The notes: generated by a model not told the origin, from the sequence alone. Positions 42,309 to 51,152 are shown, counted from the first letter of the stretch. The stretch: 64,000 nucleotides of DNA from Akkermansia sp. (GCA_017555025.1 JAFZHC010000009.1:62001-126000), one strand, 5' to 3'. Numbers and translations: made by a program.

Positions 42309-43610
42309 TTACCAACCGAGCACGTGGTGGTACACGCGCAGCATCTTCTCCGCTGCGGTTTCCCAGTTGGAGTTTTTGATATCCTGTGCACTCTGCCGTG
42401 CCACCTGCTTGTACAACTCATCGTCCGTAATGAGGTCGACGATGTGCTTGGCCATCATGTTGACATCCCAGAAGTCTGCCTTAAGGGCGCCCTTCATGAC
42501 TTCAGCCACACCGCTCTGCTTTGAAATAACGGCCGGAATATTGAACTGCGCGGCCTCCAGAGCCGAAAGACCAAAGGGTTCGGATACCGAGGGCATGCAG
42601 TATACATCGGTCATACTGAGCAGTTCATTGACCTTCTGCTTGTTCAGGAAGCCAGTAAAGTGGAACTTGTCGCCCACGCCGTGGAAAGCTCCCGTCTCAA
42701 TCAACTGGCGCAGCTTCTCGCCGGTACCGGCCATGACGAAACGCACATTGTCGGTTTGCTCCAATACCTTAGCTGCAATCTGAAGGAAGAACTCCGGACC
42801 CTTCTGTGCGGTAAGTCGACCGAGGAAAAGAACAAGTTTTTCCGGGAACTTCTTTCGTGTGTGGAATACATGCACGGGGTCAGCACCGTTGTGCACGGGG
42901 AATATCTTGGCGGGGTCAATGCCGTAATGACCGGCTGCCACGGTACCGGTGTACTTGGAGACGGGGATAACGGCGTCTGCCTGCTCCATGCCGTATTTCT
43001 CGATGTCGTAAATCCAGCCGCGGGCATCAGCGCCGGCTCGGTCAAACTGAGAGGCATGCAGGTGTACAACCAAGGGCTTGCCGGTGGCTTTCTTCACTTC
43101 AACGCCGGCCAGGTAGGTCATCCAGTCGTGCGCGTGCACCACGTCAAAGTCGTACCGACGAGCCATGACGGCGCATATTTTGGAGAACTCAATCACCTTG
43201 CGAGCTAAATCGCCGGCATACAAATCCTCCTTGCCGGTAAATAGTGCCAAATCGGCTTTGTGTACTTTGCTGAAGAGCAGCTTACCCTCGCGTGTGAACA
43301 CGATGTTGCCGGGGGTGCCTTCTTCGCAGGCGTAGGGGGCTAAGTTGACGGGCGCTTTGCCTACAACTGTGAAACTTTCGTATGTATAACCCTCCTCAAG
43401 AGTCTCCATCTCCTGGTACTCCAGGTTATTGATGCCGGTAAGGCCGAAACCCTCATAGACGGCACCTCGCTGTGCCTTGGGAACGATGACGGACAGGTCT
43501 ACCTTTTTTGCCAAGGCCTTGGAAATACCCATACATGCAACACCAAGACCGCCATTAATCAGCGGAGGAAACTCCCAACCTAATTTCAATACTTTTATTC
43601 TTCTGCTCAT
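42309..43610 (-). CDS. Glycogen-synthase-like GT4 glycosyltransferase
   Basis: A 433-residue retaining glycosyltransferase. The N terminus LGWEFPPLINGGLGVACMGI carries the acceptor-side G-G-L-G motif of starch/glycogen synthases and related GT4 enzymes. The donor site is in SVSEPFGLSALEAAQFNIPA, with the E-x7-E signature. The arrangement with a GH57 gene is known for glycogen or alpha-glucan pathways. It could instead make another glucan. A promoter with a 17-bp spacer is 56 nt upstream, and the two genes are most likely one transcript. Confidence 0.88.
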   Translation of the reverse strand: MSRRIKVLKLGWEFPPLINGGLGVACMGISKALAKKVDLSVIVPKAQRGAVYEGFGLTGINNLEYQEMETLEEGYTYESFTVVGKAPVNLAPYACEEGTPGNIVFTREGKLLFSKVHKADLALFTGKEDLYAGDLARKVIEFSKICAVMARRYDFDVVHAHDWMTYLAGVEVKKATGKPLVVHLHASQFDRAGADARGWIYDIEKYGMEQADAVIPVSKYTGTVAAGHYGIDPAKIFPVHNGADPVHVFHTRKKFPEKLVLFLGRLTAQKGPEFFLQIAAKVLEQTDNVRFVMAGTGEKLRQLIETGAFHGVGDKFHFTGFLNKQKVNELLSMTDVYCMPSVSEPFGLSALEAAQFNIPAVISKQSGVAEVMKGALKADFWDVNMMAKHIVDLITDDELYKQVARQSAQDIKNSNWETAAEKMLRVYHHVLGW

Positions 43611-43672
43611 ACTTCCTCTTTGTTTCGTTGGTTACCTGTTGGCACGGGGGACTTTACCCCAGCGTCCGCACT

Positions 43673-43701
43673 ATTAGACCTTTTTTTTCGTGCTTTGTCC
43701 A
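43673..43701 (-). promoter_or_regulatory. Promoter of the GT4-GH57 pair
   Basis: Minus-strand TGGACA (43696-43701), 17-bp spacer containing an A8 run, TCTAAT (43673-43678). The leader is about 56 nt, longer than for most genes in the window. Confidence 0.65.
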
Positions 43702-43722
43702 GCCTAAAATGAGCAAATGAAA

Positions 43723-43741
43723 TGTTATTCCTGCAATAACA
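43723..43741 (-). terminator. Possible hairpin terminator after the DUF3276 gene
   Basis: 7-bp stem TGTTATT / AATAACA with a 5-nt loop, followed on the minus strand by TTTCATTT. It lies 86 nt after the stop. The stem is A/T-rich and weak. The rest of the 216-nt gap holds the GT4 promoter and nothing else I can identify. Confidence 0.35.
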
Positions 43742-43826
43742 CTATGTTTTTTAGCTAATTCGGGTATGACTAACGAAAAAATGCGTCCGTCGGGAAGGGT
43801 AGTTGGGGCGAAAGCGTGGGGAATCT

Positions 43827-44033
43827 TCAGTTCTCGAGGTTGGCGCGGCGGATATCCTGAAGAGCCTCAATGAAGTCATCGAGAATTTCTGCCGGAACCA
43901 TGATGCGGTCACGGTTTGAACTTACTTTTTCTGTAATACGCACAACGCGGCCTCGAGCATTGCTCTTGAGGTCGATGAAGAAGGTTTTGCGATCAGCAAT
44001 GATTTTTTCTGTACAAATGATATCGTCGTCCAC
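43827..44033 (-). CDS. PUR-alpha-type domain protein (DUF3276-like)
   Basis: A 68-residue protein. The pattern TEKIIADRKTFFIDLKSN, then RVVRITEKVS and DRIMVPAEILDDFIEAL, matches the single PUR repeat of the DUF3276/PurA-like family (nucleic-acid binding in Bacteroidota, spirochaetes and Verrucomicrobiota). It probably binds single-stranded DNA or RNA. It has its own promoter 40 nt upstream. A truncated or spurious call is unlikely because the length matches a one-repeat protein. Confidence 0.78.
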   Translation of the reverse strand: MDDDIICTEKIIADRKTFFIDLKSNARGRVVRITEKVSSNRDRIMVPAEILDDFIEALQDIRRANLEN

Positions 44034-44073
44034 TGTAGTGATGTAGGGGCGTGGTTGTACGACCCTCGACCGT

Positions 44074-44103
44074 ATAATATATCAGGAAAAACAAGTGAGT
44101 CAA
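44074..44103 (-). promoter_or_regulatory. Promoter of the DUF3276 gene
   Basis: Minus-strand TTGACT (44098-44103), 18 bp, TATTAT (44074-44079), about 34 nt of leader before the ATG at 44033. Confidence 0.65.
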
Positions 44104-44171
44104 TCATTAAATGGACTGAGCCGTTAAATCTTGTAATAAAAATCAAAAAAAACGTCGGGATGTGGCCTTGT

Positions 44172-44183
44172 GCCAAATTTGGC
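44172..44183. promoter_or_regulatory. Perfect palindrome next to the corA promoter (possible operator)
   Basis: GCCAAATTTGGC is a perfect 12-bp palindrome that ends at the base before the -35 box of corA. A second TTTGGC half-site lies in the spacer (44190-44195), 12 bp from the first. The arrangement is that of an operator for a dimeric regulator. Confidence 0.4.
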
Positions 44184-44212
44184 TTGATTTTTGGCATCAA
44201 AAAGGGCATACT
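44184..44212 (+). promoter_or_regulatory. Promoter of corA-argB-nadK-DUF805
   Basis: TTGATT (44184-44189), 17 bp, CATACT (44207-44212), then 15 nt to the ATG at 44228. It excludes the earlier in-frame ATG at 44162. Confidence 0.6.
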
Positions 44213-44227
44213 GTGTTTGCAACTGGT

Positions 44228-45217
44228 ATGATTCGCATTTATACACAGTCTGAGGAAGGGATATCTCGCACGGTAGGCTTGGAGGAGCTTGCCGGCAACG
44301 GTGATGATATTTTCTGGATTGATTTGTTGACTCCCAATGCTGAAGAGCTGGCGTTCGCTGAGAAAATTTGCGCCATTGAGATGCCGACCAAGGATGAAAT
44401 GCGCGAAATTGAGGCGACTTCCCGACTGTATTGTGAGGATGGTGCCCGATTTATGACTACAACGGTGCTTTCCCGAGTGGAGACGGATGAACCGATGATT
44501 GCTGAAATCACGTTCATTCTTAAATCTCGGGTGCTGATTACCATTCGCCATACCGATTCATACTCATTCCGTGTGTTCTCTCACCAGCTGCTGCGCCGTC
44601 AGGATACGAACCGTGATTTGGTGTTCATCGGGCTGTTAGAGACGCTGGTGGATCGTCAGGCTGACGTGCTGGAGCGATTCGGAGCTGATTTGGACGTGCT
44701 CTCCAAGAAGGTATTTGGTACTCATAAGCGCCGCAAGGAGAAGGAGGAGTCGCCCGATACGGATGACTTGCGTGATGCTTTGGAAGAGCTGGGGCGTGTG
44801 GGTGACCTTATTACCCGCCAGCGAGATGCCCTCGTTAACCTGCTGCGCATGATTACCTTTGCCGGCAATGAGGATTCCTGCATGAGTGCTCATGACAGCC
44901 TCTATGTACCCCTGCGTCCGGTCTCCCGAGACGTGAACTCTCTGTCGGAATACGCCTCATTCCTTTCCAACAAGATTAATTTCATGCTTGATGCCGTGCT
45001 GGGGCTCATTAACATTGAACAGAACGACATCGTTAAGGTGTTCACCATTATGAGCGTGGTGTTCCTGCCGCCCACACTCATTGCCAGCATTTTCGGTATG
45101 AACTTTGAGCATATGCCGCTGCTGCACCACGAATGGGGCTTTTGGTTCTCCATCGTTATGATGGTGCTTGCCGGTGTCATACCCCTTGTCATTTTCAAAT
45201 TCAAACGCTATATCTGA
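44228..45217 (+). CDS. corA: CorA-family magnesium/divalent cation transporter
   Basis: A 329-residue cytoplasmic-membrane channel. A long, mainly helical cytosolic domain is followed by two C-terminal membrane segments. The first is VFTIMSVVFLPPTLIASIFG and ends at the signature FGMNFEHMP (GMN selectivity filter); the second, WFSIVMMVLAGVIPLVIFKF, ends the protein with basic residues. Start ATG 44228 (MIRIYTQ) is chosen by the promoter; the longer form adds 22 residues not seen in the family. It is followed 7 nt later by argB. Confidence 0.9.
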   Translation: MIRIYTQSEEGISRTVGLEELAGNGDDIFWIDLLTPNAEELAFAEKICAIEMPTKDEMREIEATSRLYCEDGARFMTTTVLSRVETDEPMIAEITFILKSRVLITIRHTDSYSFRVFSHQLLRRQDTNRDLVFIGLLETLVDRQADVLERFGADLDVLSKKVFGTHKRRKEKEESPDTDDLRDALEELGRVGDLITRQRDALVNLLRMITFAGNEDSCMSAHDSLYVPLRPVSRDVNSLSEYASFLSNKINFMLDAVLGLINIEQNDIVKVFTIMSVVFLPPTLIASIFGMNFEHMPLLHHEWGFWFSIVMMVLAGVIPLVIFKFKRYI

Positions 45218-45224
45218 AGTAACC

Positions 45225-46133
45225 ATGATCAGCACCCGAACCGTTATCAAACCCGAAGAGGAAATCCGCAAGGCCGACATTCTCATTGAGGCTCTGCCTT
45301 ACATGCAGTCGTATCGCGACAAGACTATCCTCATTAAATTCGGTGGTTCCGCCATGGATGACCCCGAACTGGTGAAGTCTCTCATGCGTGATATCGTGGT
45401 GATGGAGGCCATGGGGCTCAACCCTGTTGTGGTACACGGTGGCGGTAAGGCTATTTCCAAAGCGATGGCCGATGCCGGTCTGGAGGCTCGCTTTGTCAAC
45501 GGTCTGCGTGTAACGACCCCCGAGGCTATTGATATTGTGGAGCGTACGCTCACCGGTACTATCAATCCCGGTTTGGTGGAGATGATGCGCTCCGCCGGTG
45601 GTAAGGCTGTGGGTATTCCCGGTACCAATGTGTTTGTGGGCGAAAAGCTCATGGAGCGCGATGCAGAGGGGAACCCCGTTGACATCGGCATGGTGGGGCG
45701 CGTGATTGGCAGTCAGCTGCGCCGTGTGGAGGAGGCTCTCTCCCTGCAGCTTACACCGGTTATTTCTCCTCTGGCTCGTGAACTGGGTACCAACCAGTCC
45801 CTCAATGTTAATGCTGACTTGGCCGCCGCAGCTCTTGCCTGTGAGCTCAAGCCCGTGAAGTTAGTCTATATTTCGGATGTGCCCGGCCTTATGCTCGACC
45901 CCAAGGACCCCTCCACCATTATCAAGAGTATCGACCGTAAGGAGGCTTTTCAGCTTATCGACGAGGGTGTTATCTCCGGTGGCATGATTCCCAAGGTGAA
46001 GAGCGCTGTGGATGCGCTCAACGCCGGTGTGCGCAAGGTGCACTTTGTGGATGGCCGTTTGCGCCATACCCTCCTGCTGGAGATTTTCACGCCCGAGGGT
46101 ATTGGTACCGAGATTGTGCGTGAACAGCGCTGA
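45225..46133 (+). CDS. argB: Acetylglutamate kinase
   Basis: Phosphorylates N-acetylglutamate in arginine synthesis. The N-terminal TILIKFGGSAMDD, VVHGGGKAISK, and the substrate-binding NADLAAAALACELKPVKLVY are typical, and GGMIPKVKSAVDALNAGV near the end is strongly conserved. It has 302 residues. Longer frames to 45168 overlap corA and lack support. It is 7 nt after corA and 8 nt before nadK, so it lies in a mixed operon. Confidence 0.95.
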   Translation: MISTRTVIKPEEEIRKADILIEALPYMQSYRDKTILIKFGGSAMDDPELVKSLMRDIVVMEAMGLNPVVVHGGGKAISKAMADAGLEARFVNGLRVTTPEAIDIVERTLTGTINPGLVEMMRSAGGKAVGIPGTNVFVGEKLMERDAEGNPVDIGMVGRVIGSQLRRVEEALSLQLTPVISPLARELGTNQSLNVNADLAAAALACELKPVKLVYISDVPGLMLDPKDPSTIIKSIDRKEAFQLIDEGVISGGMIPKVKSAVDALNAGVRKVHFVDGRLRHTLLLEIFTPEGIGTEIVREQR

Positions 46134-46141
46134 TATTGCCT

Positions 46142-46969
46142 ATGACCCCGCCACGCTCCATTGCCTTGCTCCCCGGTGTGCGTAACAGCGGTAACCGGGA
46201 GCTGATGCAAACCCTGGCTGCAGCTCTGCGCTCCGCCGGGCTGGAAGTGTGCGAGTATGACAGGGATGCCGTGACGCAGGCTGATATGCTCCTCTGCCTC
46301 GGCGGAGATGGTACGATGCTCTCTGCCGCTACCCGTGCTGCGAGGCAGGGGATGATTCTGGGTGGCATCAATACGGGGCATCTGGGCTTTCTGAGCGCCT
46401 GCGGACGGGCTGAGGTGGATGCTCTGGTTGCTGCTCTGGCGCAGGGGGATTTCTGTGTAGAGGAGCGTACGATGTTGCAGGCCAGTCAAAGCGGGCTGGA
46501 AGACAGCTACCCGAACCCGTTGCTCGCTTTAAATGAGGTATGCCTCATGCGTGCTCAAACCGGTAAGATGATTGACGTGGATGTTGAGCTGGATGGCTGC
46601 CTGCTCAACCGCTATCATGCAGATGGTGTGCTGGTCGCAACGCCAACCGGTTCGACTGCCTATTCTCTTTCTGCCGGCGGTCCGCTACTGTGGCCCACCG
46701 CCGGGGTGATGAGCCTTACCCCTATTTGCCCTCACAGCCTTACCAGTCGCCCTGTGGTTGTGCCTGACAGCATTCAGATAACCCTTCGTCCCCGCGCTCG
46801 TCGCGGTCGTATGGAAGAATCCATTATTTATTCGGTGGATGGTCGCTCGGCTCACCTTATTAATGTGAATGATACCCTGACGATTCGTCGTGCTGAAGTC
46901 AGTCTGAAGCTTTTGACGCTGCCCGGTAATGATTATGCCGCTCGTTTACGTGCTAAGTTGGGGTGGTGA
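46142..46969 (+). CDS. nadK: NAD kinase
   Basis: Phosphorylates NAD to NADP using ATP or polyphosphate. The signature LCLGGDGTMLSAARAA-type sequence (LGGDGTMLSAATRAA) near residue 60, GINTGHLGFL, the NEV motif (LALNEVCLMR) and the later ATPTGSTAYSLSAGGP are present. It has 275 residues. ATG at 46142 is preferred over the TTG 6 nt upstream. It is the third gene of the corA-argB-nadK-DUF805 group. Confidence 0.94.
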   Translation: MTPPRSIALLPGVRNSGNRELMQTLAAALRSAGLEVCEYDRDAVTQADMLLCLGGDGTMLSAATRAARQGMILGGINTGHLGFLSACGRAEVDALVAALAQGDFCVEERTMLQASQSGLEDSYPNPLLALNEVCLMRAQTGKMIDVDVELDGCLLNRYHADGVLVATPTGSTAYSLSAGGPLLWPTAGVMSLTPICPHSLTSRPVVVPDSIQITLRPRARRGRMEESIIYSVDGRSAHLINVNDTLTIRRAEVSLKLLTLPGNDYAARLRAKLGW

Positions 46970-46985
46970 TTTTTACCTGAATGAT

Positions 46986-47543
46986 ATGAAGAAGAAAACC
47001 GGTCGATATGAAGGTCGCATGACCCGCAGCGCCTTCTGGAATCGTATGATTCCTCTCAATGTTTTCTTTAACATTGTGGTGATAGGGATTGATAATTATT
47101 ATGCCAATCTGATGGAGAAAGGATTGGCTGAAACTCTGAGTTCTGTTGAGGCTGCTGCTGGCGACATCAGCGAGGAGTTTGCCATTTCCATTCTTACGCA
47201 GATTTACGGTTATGTTTTGCCGATGGTGGGCTGGTTGCTGCTGGCGTATGTTATCTACTATTTCATTGTTTCACCTTGGATTATTAAGCGCATGCACGAT
47301 ATCGGCATGAGTGGCGGTTGGTTCTCGCTCTGTGTGATAGCTACGCTGATTTCGCTGGGCTGCGTTCTGATTGTTCCCCTCATTCCTTCCGCTCATTATG
47401 TGAGGTTGGCTATCAGTATTATCGTCGCTATCTTCATCATAATTTGTGGCTTGCGTGATTCTCAATATGCTGCCAACCGTTACGGAGAGTCTCCTAAATA
47501 CGGCAAATACAAAAAGCCGCTGCCTGAAGTGCCTAAGGCTTGA
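46986..47543 (+). CDS. DUF805-family membrane protein
   Basis: A 185-residue protein with about four hydrophobic segments. The DUF805 marks are GRMTRSAFWNR at the N terminus and IKRMHDIGMSGGWF before the second half. The molecular role of the family is not established. A charged tail with GESPKYGKYKKPLPE ends the protein. Start ATG 46986 is 16 nt after nadK; an upstream frame overlaps nadK and lacks hydrophobic or family support. Confidence 0.8.
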   Translation: MKKKTGRYEGRMTRSAFWNRMIPLNVFFNIVVIGIDNYYANLMEKGLAETLSSVEAAAGDISEEFAISILTQIYGYVLPMVGWLLLAYVIYYFIVSPWIIKRMHDIGMSGGWFSLCVIATLISLGCVLIVPLIPSAHYVRLAISIIVAIFIIICGLRDSQYAANRYGESPKYGKYKKPLPEVPKA

Positions 47544-47568
47544 TTCTCCCTGAATAAATAATCAAAAT

Positions 47569-47943
47569 GCCGTTCGGGTTCTGTAAGCCAGATTCTGTCC
47601 ACCCTTGCGGGCTGTGTGGCCATTTTTCTTACGGGCGAACCCGTACCTCGCGTTTATAGCGAGGTGCAACTATTACCCGGGGATACAGCGAGCAGGCGGC
47701 TCTTCCCCTGTTTGTCTTGCATCGCGTGGGGTTTACCGAGCCTCCATCGTTACCTTTGGAGCGGTGGGCTCTTACCCCACCTTTTCACCCTTACCCTTGC
47801 GGGCGGTTTGTTTTCTGTGGCACTTTCCGTCCTCCCGGCATTGGCTCCGGGAGTCTCCCCCTTTCAGAGGACACGCTGCCCTGTGATGTCCGGACTTTCC
47901 TCTACCCAGCAAGCTGAGCAGCGACCACCCGAACCCGAACGGC
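47569..47943 (-). ncRNA. rnpB: RNase P RNA, bacterial class A
   Basis: The ribozyme that trims tRNA 5' ends. On the minus strand the conserved core GAGGAAAGTCCGGAC is at 47888-47902 and the 3' core ACAGAATCTGGCTTAC at 47583-47598. The two ends pair exactly as the P1 helix (GCCGTTCGGGTTC, 47931-47943, with GAACCCGAACGGC, 47569-47581). The predicted transcription start from its promoter (47950-47978) falls at the first base of P1. Length is about 375 nt. A plus-strand frame seen across this region is not a gene. Confidence 0.96.
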
Positions 47944-47949
47944 GCAGCT

Positions 47950-47978
47950 AATCTACAATGCAAACCGCTATTTTGCAA
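47950..47978 (-). promoter_or_regulatory. Promoter of rnpB
   Basis: Minus-strand TTGCAA (47973-47978), 17 bp, TAGATT (47950-47955). Its predicted start site agrees with the rnpB 5' end. Confidence 0.75.
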
Positions 47979-47997
47979 GCGTAAAATGTGTTCCGGC

Positions 47998-48026
47998 TTG
48001 CAAATTGGTGCAATTAAGAGTATAGT
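47998..48026 (+). promoter_or_regulatory. Promoter of dxr
   Basis: TTGCAA (47998-48003), 17 bp, TATAGT (48021-48026), then 10 nt to the ATG at 48037. The leader is about 4 nt. The upstream Met codons of the longer frame lie in the promoter region and are excluded. Confidence 0.75.
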
Positions 48027-48036
48027 AGGCGCAGAC

Positions 48037-49200
48037 ATGAAGCGTAAAAAGGTAGTAATACTTGGTTCGACCGGCAGCATTGGCACGAGTGCGCTGAAGG
48101 TGGCGCGTGATATTCCGGAGCGCATGGAAGTGGTGGGACTGGCTGCTCACAGCAGCGTGGATTCTTTGGTGGCTCAGGCCGTGGAATTCGGGGTGAAGGA
48201 GGTATGTATTTATGATTCCGCCAAAGCTGCCGAGTTGCAGCGCCGTTTGCCGGCCGGCACCCGTGTGTTGACCGGGCTGGATGGTTTGTGCGAACTGGCA
48301 ACGCTTGCTGAGGCTGATATGGTGCTGGTTTCCATCATCGGTACGGCCGGGCTTAAACCTACGCTTCAGGCAATTGAGGCCGGTAAGGATTTGGCAATTG
48401 CCTCTAAGGAGATTCTTGTAATGGCCGGTGAGGTGGTGATGAACCGCGCCGCTGCCAAGGGAATTAACGTGCTGCCGGTCGATAGCGAGCATAATGCCAT
48501 TTATCAATGCCTGCAAGGGCATCAGGGTGGTGCTGAGCAGGTGAGTCGCCTCATTCTGACTGCTAGTGGCGGCCCTTTCCGCACCACTCCTCGCGAACAG
48601 TTGGCTGCGGTGACGTTGGAGCAGGCGCTTAATCATCCCACATGGAAAATGGGGCGCAAAATTACGATTGACTCTGCCACCCTGTTTAACAAGGGGCTTG
48701 AGATGATTGAAGCCCGTTGGCTCTTTGGCATTCCGATGGAGCGAGTAGATGTTATTGTGCACCCTCAGAGCATTGTGCATTCGCTGGTCGAGTATCAGGA
48801 TGGCTCCATTCTGGCTCAGCTGAGCAGCAGCGATATGTGCTTCCCCATTCAGTACGCCGTAACTTGGCCTGACCGCACGGTAAACAGTCTGAAGAAGCTG
48901 GATTTGGCTCAGATTGCTTCGCTGAAGTTTGAGGCACCGCGCTGGGATGATTTCCCCGCGTTGAATCTGGCTCGCCAATCCGGTCTGGTGGGCGGTACCA
49001 TGCCTGCCATGTACAACGCCGCCAATGAAGTGGCGGTACAGGCTTTTGTGGATGGCAAGCTCGGCTTTACCGGTATTTGGGAGACGGTGGAGAAGGTGCT
49101 CTCCAATGCACGCCCCCGCGATTATAGGGGGCAGCTGGACATGATTCTGGAAGACGATGCGTGGGCTCGTGAGGAGGCTCAGCGCGTGATTTTCGGCTGA
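48037..49200 (+). CDS. dxr: 1-deoxy-D-xylulose 5-phosphate reductoisomerase
   Basis: The second enzyme of the non-mevalonate isoprenoid pathway, NADPH-dependent. VVILGSTGSIGTSALKVARD (NADPH site), NKEILVMAG-type ASKEILVMAGE, then VDSEHNAIYQCL with the metal-binding Asp/Glu, and HPTWKMGRKITIDSATLFNK are present, in the standard order. It has 387 residues. A DUF418 gene follows 4 nt later and shares its transcript. Confidence 0.95.
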   Translation: MKRKKVVILGSTGSIGTSALKVARDIPERMEVVGLAAHSSVDSLVAQAVEFGVKEVCIYDSAKAAELQRRLPAGTRVLTGLDGLCELATLAEADMVLVSIIGTAGLKPTLQAIEAGKDLAIASKEILVMAGEVVMNRAAAKGINVLPVDSEHNAIYQCLQGHQGGAEQVSRLILTASGGPFRTTPREQLAAVTLEQALNHPTWKMGRKITIDSATLFNKGLEMIEARWLFGIPMERVDVIVHPQSIVHSLVEYQDGSILAQLSSSDMCFPIQYAVTWPDRTVNSLKKLDLAQIASLKFEAPRWDDFPALNLARQSGLVGGTMPAMYNAANEVAVQAFVDGKLGFTGIWETVEKVLSNARPRDYRGQLDMILEDDAWAREEAQRVIFG

Positions 49201-49204
49201 GGGT

Positions 49205-50308
49205 ATGGCGCAGCGCATCCACTCCGTTGATGCCGTTCGAGCGGTGGCGCTCTTCGGCATACTGATGGCGCATGCTCACAACTTCTTCAATATCTGGCAA
49301 CCGGAACTTCCGACGGCCGGTTGCGATGGGGTGTTGAACTGGCTGTATACGCATGTCTTTGTTGAGCGCTTTTTCCTGATTTTCTCTTTTTTATTCGGGC
49401 TGAGTTTCTTTTTGCAACTCGACCGAGCAGCAGTAAAGGGAATAGACTTTCGCGGGCGGTTTTGCTGGCGTTTAGTATTGCTGGCCGGCTTTGGTCTGCT
49501 GCACAGCTGGTTCTATTGCGGTGATATTCTGTTGATATTTTCTATCACCGGTTTTATACCGGTACTGTTGTGGCGCGTACCGACGCGATGGCTGGTTGTG
49601 TTGTGTATTATCTGCCTGATGCAGCCGTTGGCTTTGTACCACCATGTCATGGGGACTCCCTCGGCGATGAAAGATTGGTATGATGCCGTGCGAGTGAATT
49701 ATGGGTTGACCTGGGCTCCCTCCGGCAAGTCGGCTACGTTCTGCGAGATGGGCGAGTGGAATATCCGCAACGGCGTATGGCACAGCCTGCTGTATGTGGT
49801 GTACAGCTATCGCATTTGGGCATTGATTGGCATGTACCTGCTCGGGATGATAGCCGGCAGATTGCGCGTTTTTGAGGGGGCTGTTCGCTGTAAGATGTTT
49901 GTCCTTGCTGCAGCTTTGGCCTGGGTGCTTGTGCTGCTGCTGGATAGCTTTTATGAAGCTTCTTATTGGCATATTATTGAGCCTACGTTGTTTGTATTGG
50001 CTCTGGTGCCGGTGTTAGCTCGGCTGCTCAGTAGTCCACGTGTGCAGTGGCTGGCTGCTCCGCTGGGGCAACTCGGTCGTTGCACGCTAACCTGCTATAT
50101 TACGCAGAGTATTGTCATTCTGTGGTTTATTTGCGGCTATGGAGCTGGGTGGATGGGCCGTCTGAGCATCAGCTCCGTCATGGGGTTGGCTCTTTGCCTG
50201 TACTTCTTGCAGTTGCTTGCATGCAATGTGTGGCTGCGTTTCTACCGCTATGGCCCGCTGGAGGGTGTATGGCGGTATCTTACTCGTTTGGGGATGCCTG
50301 CGAAGTAG
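49205..50308 (+). CDS. DUF418-family membrane protein (YeiB-like)
   Basis: A 367-residue protein with about ten hydrophobic segments. It begins RIHSVDAVRAVALFGILMAH, the acyltransferase-3-like N-terminal motif of this group, and ends FYRYGPLEGVWRYLT, the DUF418 C-terminal signature. The family may transfer acyl groups across or at the membrane, but its role is unproven. It overlaps the end of the convergent ankyrin-like gene by 29 nt. Co-transcribed with dxr. Confidence 0.85.
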   Translation: MAQRIHSVDAVRAVALFGILMAHAHNFFNIWQPELPTAGCDGVLNWLYTHVFVERFFLIFSFLFGLSFFLQLDRAAVKGIDFRGRFCWRLVLLAGFGLLHSWFYCGDILLIFSITGFIPVLLWRVPTRWLVVLCIICLMQPLALYHHVMGTPSAMKDWYDAVRVNYGLTWAPSGKSATFCEMGEWNIRNGVWHSLLYVVYSYRIWALIGMYLLGMIAGRLRVFEGAVRCKMFVLAAALAWVLVLLLDSFYEASYWHIIEPTLFVLALVPVLARLLSSPRVQWLAAPLGQLGRCTLTCYITQSIVILWFICGYGAGWMGRLSISSVMGLALCLYFLQLLACNVWLRFYRYGPLEGVWRYLTRLGMPAK

Positions 50309-51152
50309 GCTCGGCCGCGAGTGGCAACAGGCCTTCCCGCTGCAGCTCTCGCAGGAGCTCAGGATTGCGCTCCTGCGTGAGTCCGACGCAGAATTGTTTA
50401 TGTTCGTCGGTAAGAGTCAGTCCGTGGCGTAGTGCCCAGGCTGTAGCGGCTCCCTTGTCTTGATTGTTTGTTTGGGCAAGAGGCATGAGCGCGTAAAGCT
50501 CTGCCAATATCCGGTTAGGAGCGGTAGCGACCTTGCCTCCGTGGGAATATAGAAACTCCAATAATTCCAGTTGAACTTCGGGTGCAAAAGTTGTTTTAAA
50601 ATCCAGATGAAGGCCGTTAAAGGTCTCCCATATCAGGTTGGTTTGCCCTCCGGCGGTTGTTTGAACGGGGGAAGTCCAGGCAACATAAGTCAGATTCGGG
50701 TTTGCGCCGCGGCGTATGAGTTCTTTAAGCAGCTCCGTTTTGTGGAACTTGAGAGCTAGGTCTGCCACCGGAATACCGCTTGCTAGCAGTACATCTCCCT
50801 TGCCGGTACGCATTGTTTCGTGCAATGCAGCGCGTGCCGGCATGCAGAGTTCGCGCCAACCCAGTAACAGCGCCGGTACCATACCCCATTTCTTTTCCCT
50901 GAGCCATTGAGTGGTTGTTGAAAGTTTTCCCTCATAAAAGTAGGTAAGGCCGGCTACTAAATAGCTGTCGCGCAGCTGGGTATCTATTTCCAACAAATCA
51001 TGGCATTGCTGTGGGCTCCAGCTTTCATGGCAAGGGGGCGGCTCAACGGTTCGCCAATTAGTTACCCAGTAGCAGAAGGTATACCACCCGGCAACGAAAA
51101 GCGCCATAAGAGCGGCAAGGGTAATGACGATTTTGATGAGAAGACGTTTCAT
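50280..51152 (-). CDS. Membrane-anchored ankyrin-like protein, unknown function
   Basis: A 290-residue protein: an N-terminal anchor (IVITLAALMALFVAGWYTFC), a helical domain with conserved Trp-rich stretches (residues about 30-120), and an ankyrin-like unit (DLALKFHKTELLKELIRRGA). A second, weaker helix pair follows. I recognise no enzyme motif. The start at 51152 is taken because earlier in-frame Met codons lie upstream of the anchor. Its 3' end overlaps the dxr-DUF418 transcript, and its 5' side faces the Sel1 gene at 51292. Confidence 0.65.
   Translation of the reverse strand: MKRLLIKIVITLAALMALFVAGWYTFCYWVTNWRTVEPPPCHESWSPQQCHDLLEIDTQLRDSYLVAGLTYFYEGKLSTTTQWLREKKWGMVPALLLGWRELCMPARAALHETMRTGKGDVLLASGIPVADLALKFHKTELLKELIRRGANPNLTYVAWTSPVQTTAGGQTNLIWETFNGLHLDFKTTFAPEVQLELLEFLYSHGGKVATAPNRILAELYALMPLAQTNNQDKGAATAWALRHGLTLTDEHKQFCVGLTQERNPELLRELQREGLLPLAAEPTSQASPNE

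Noticed and set aside
47605..47951. Small plus-strand frames across 47.6-47.95 kb
   Set aside because: This DNA is the RNase P RNA gene on the opposite strand.
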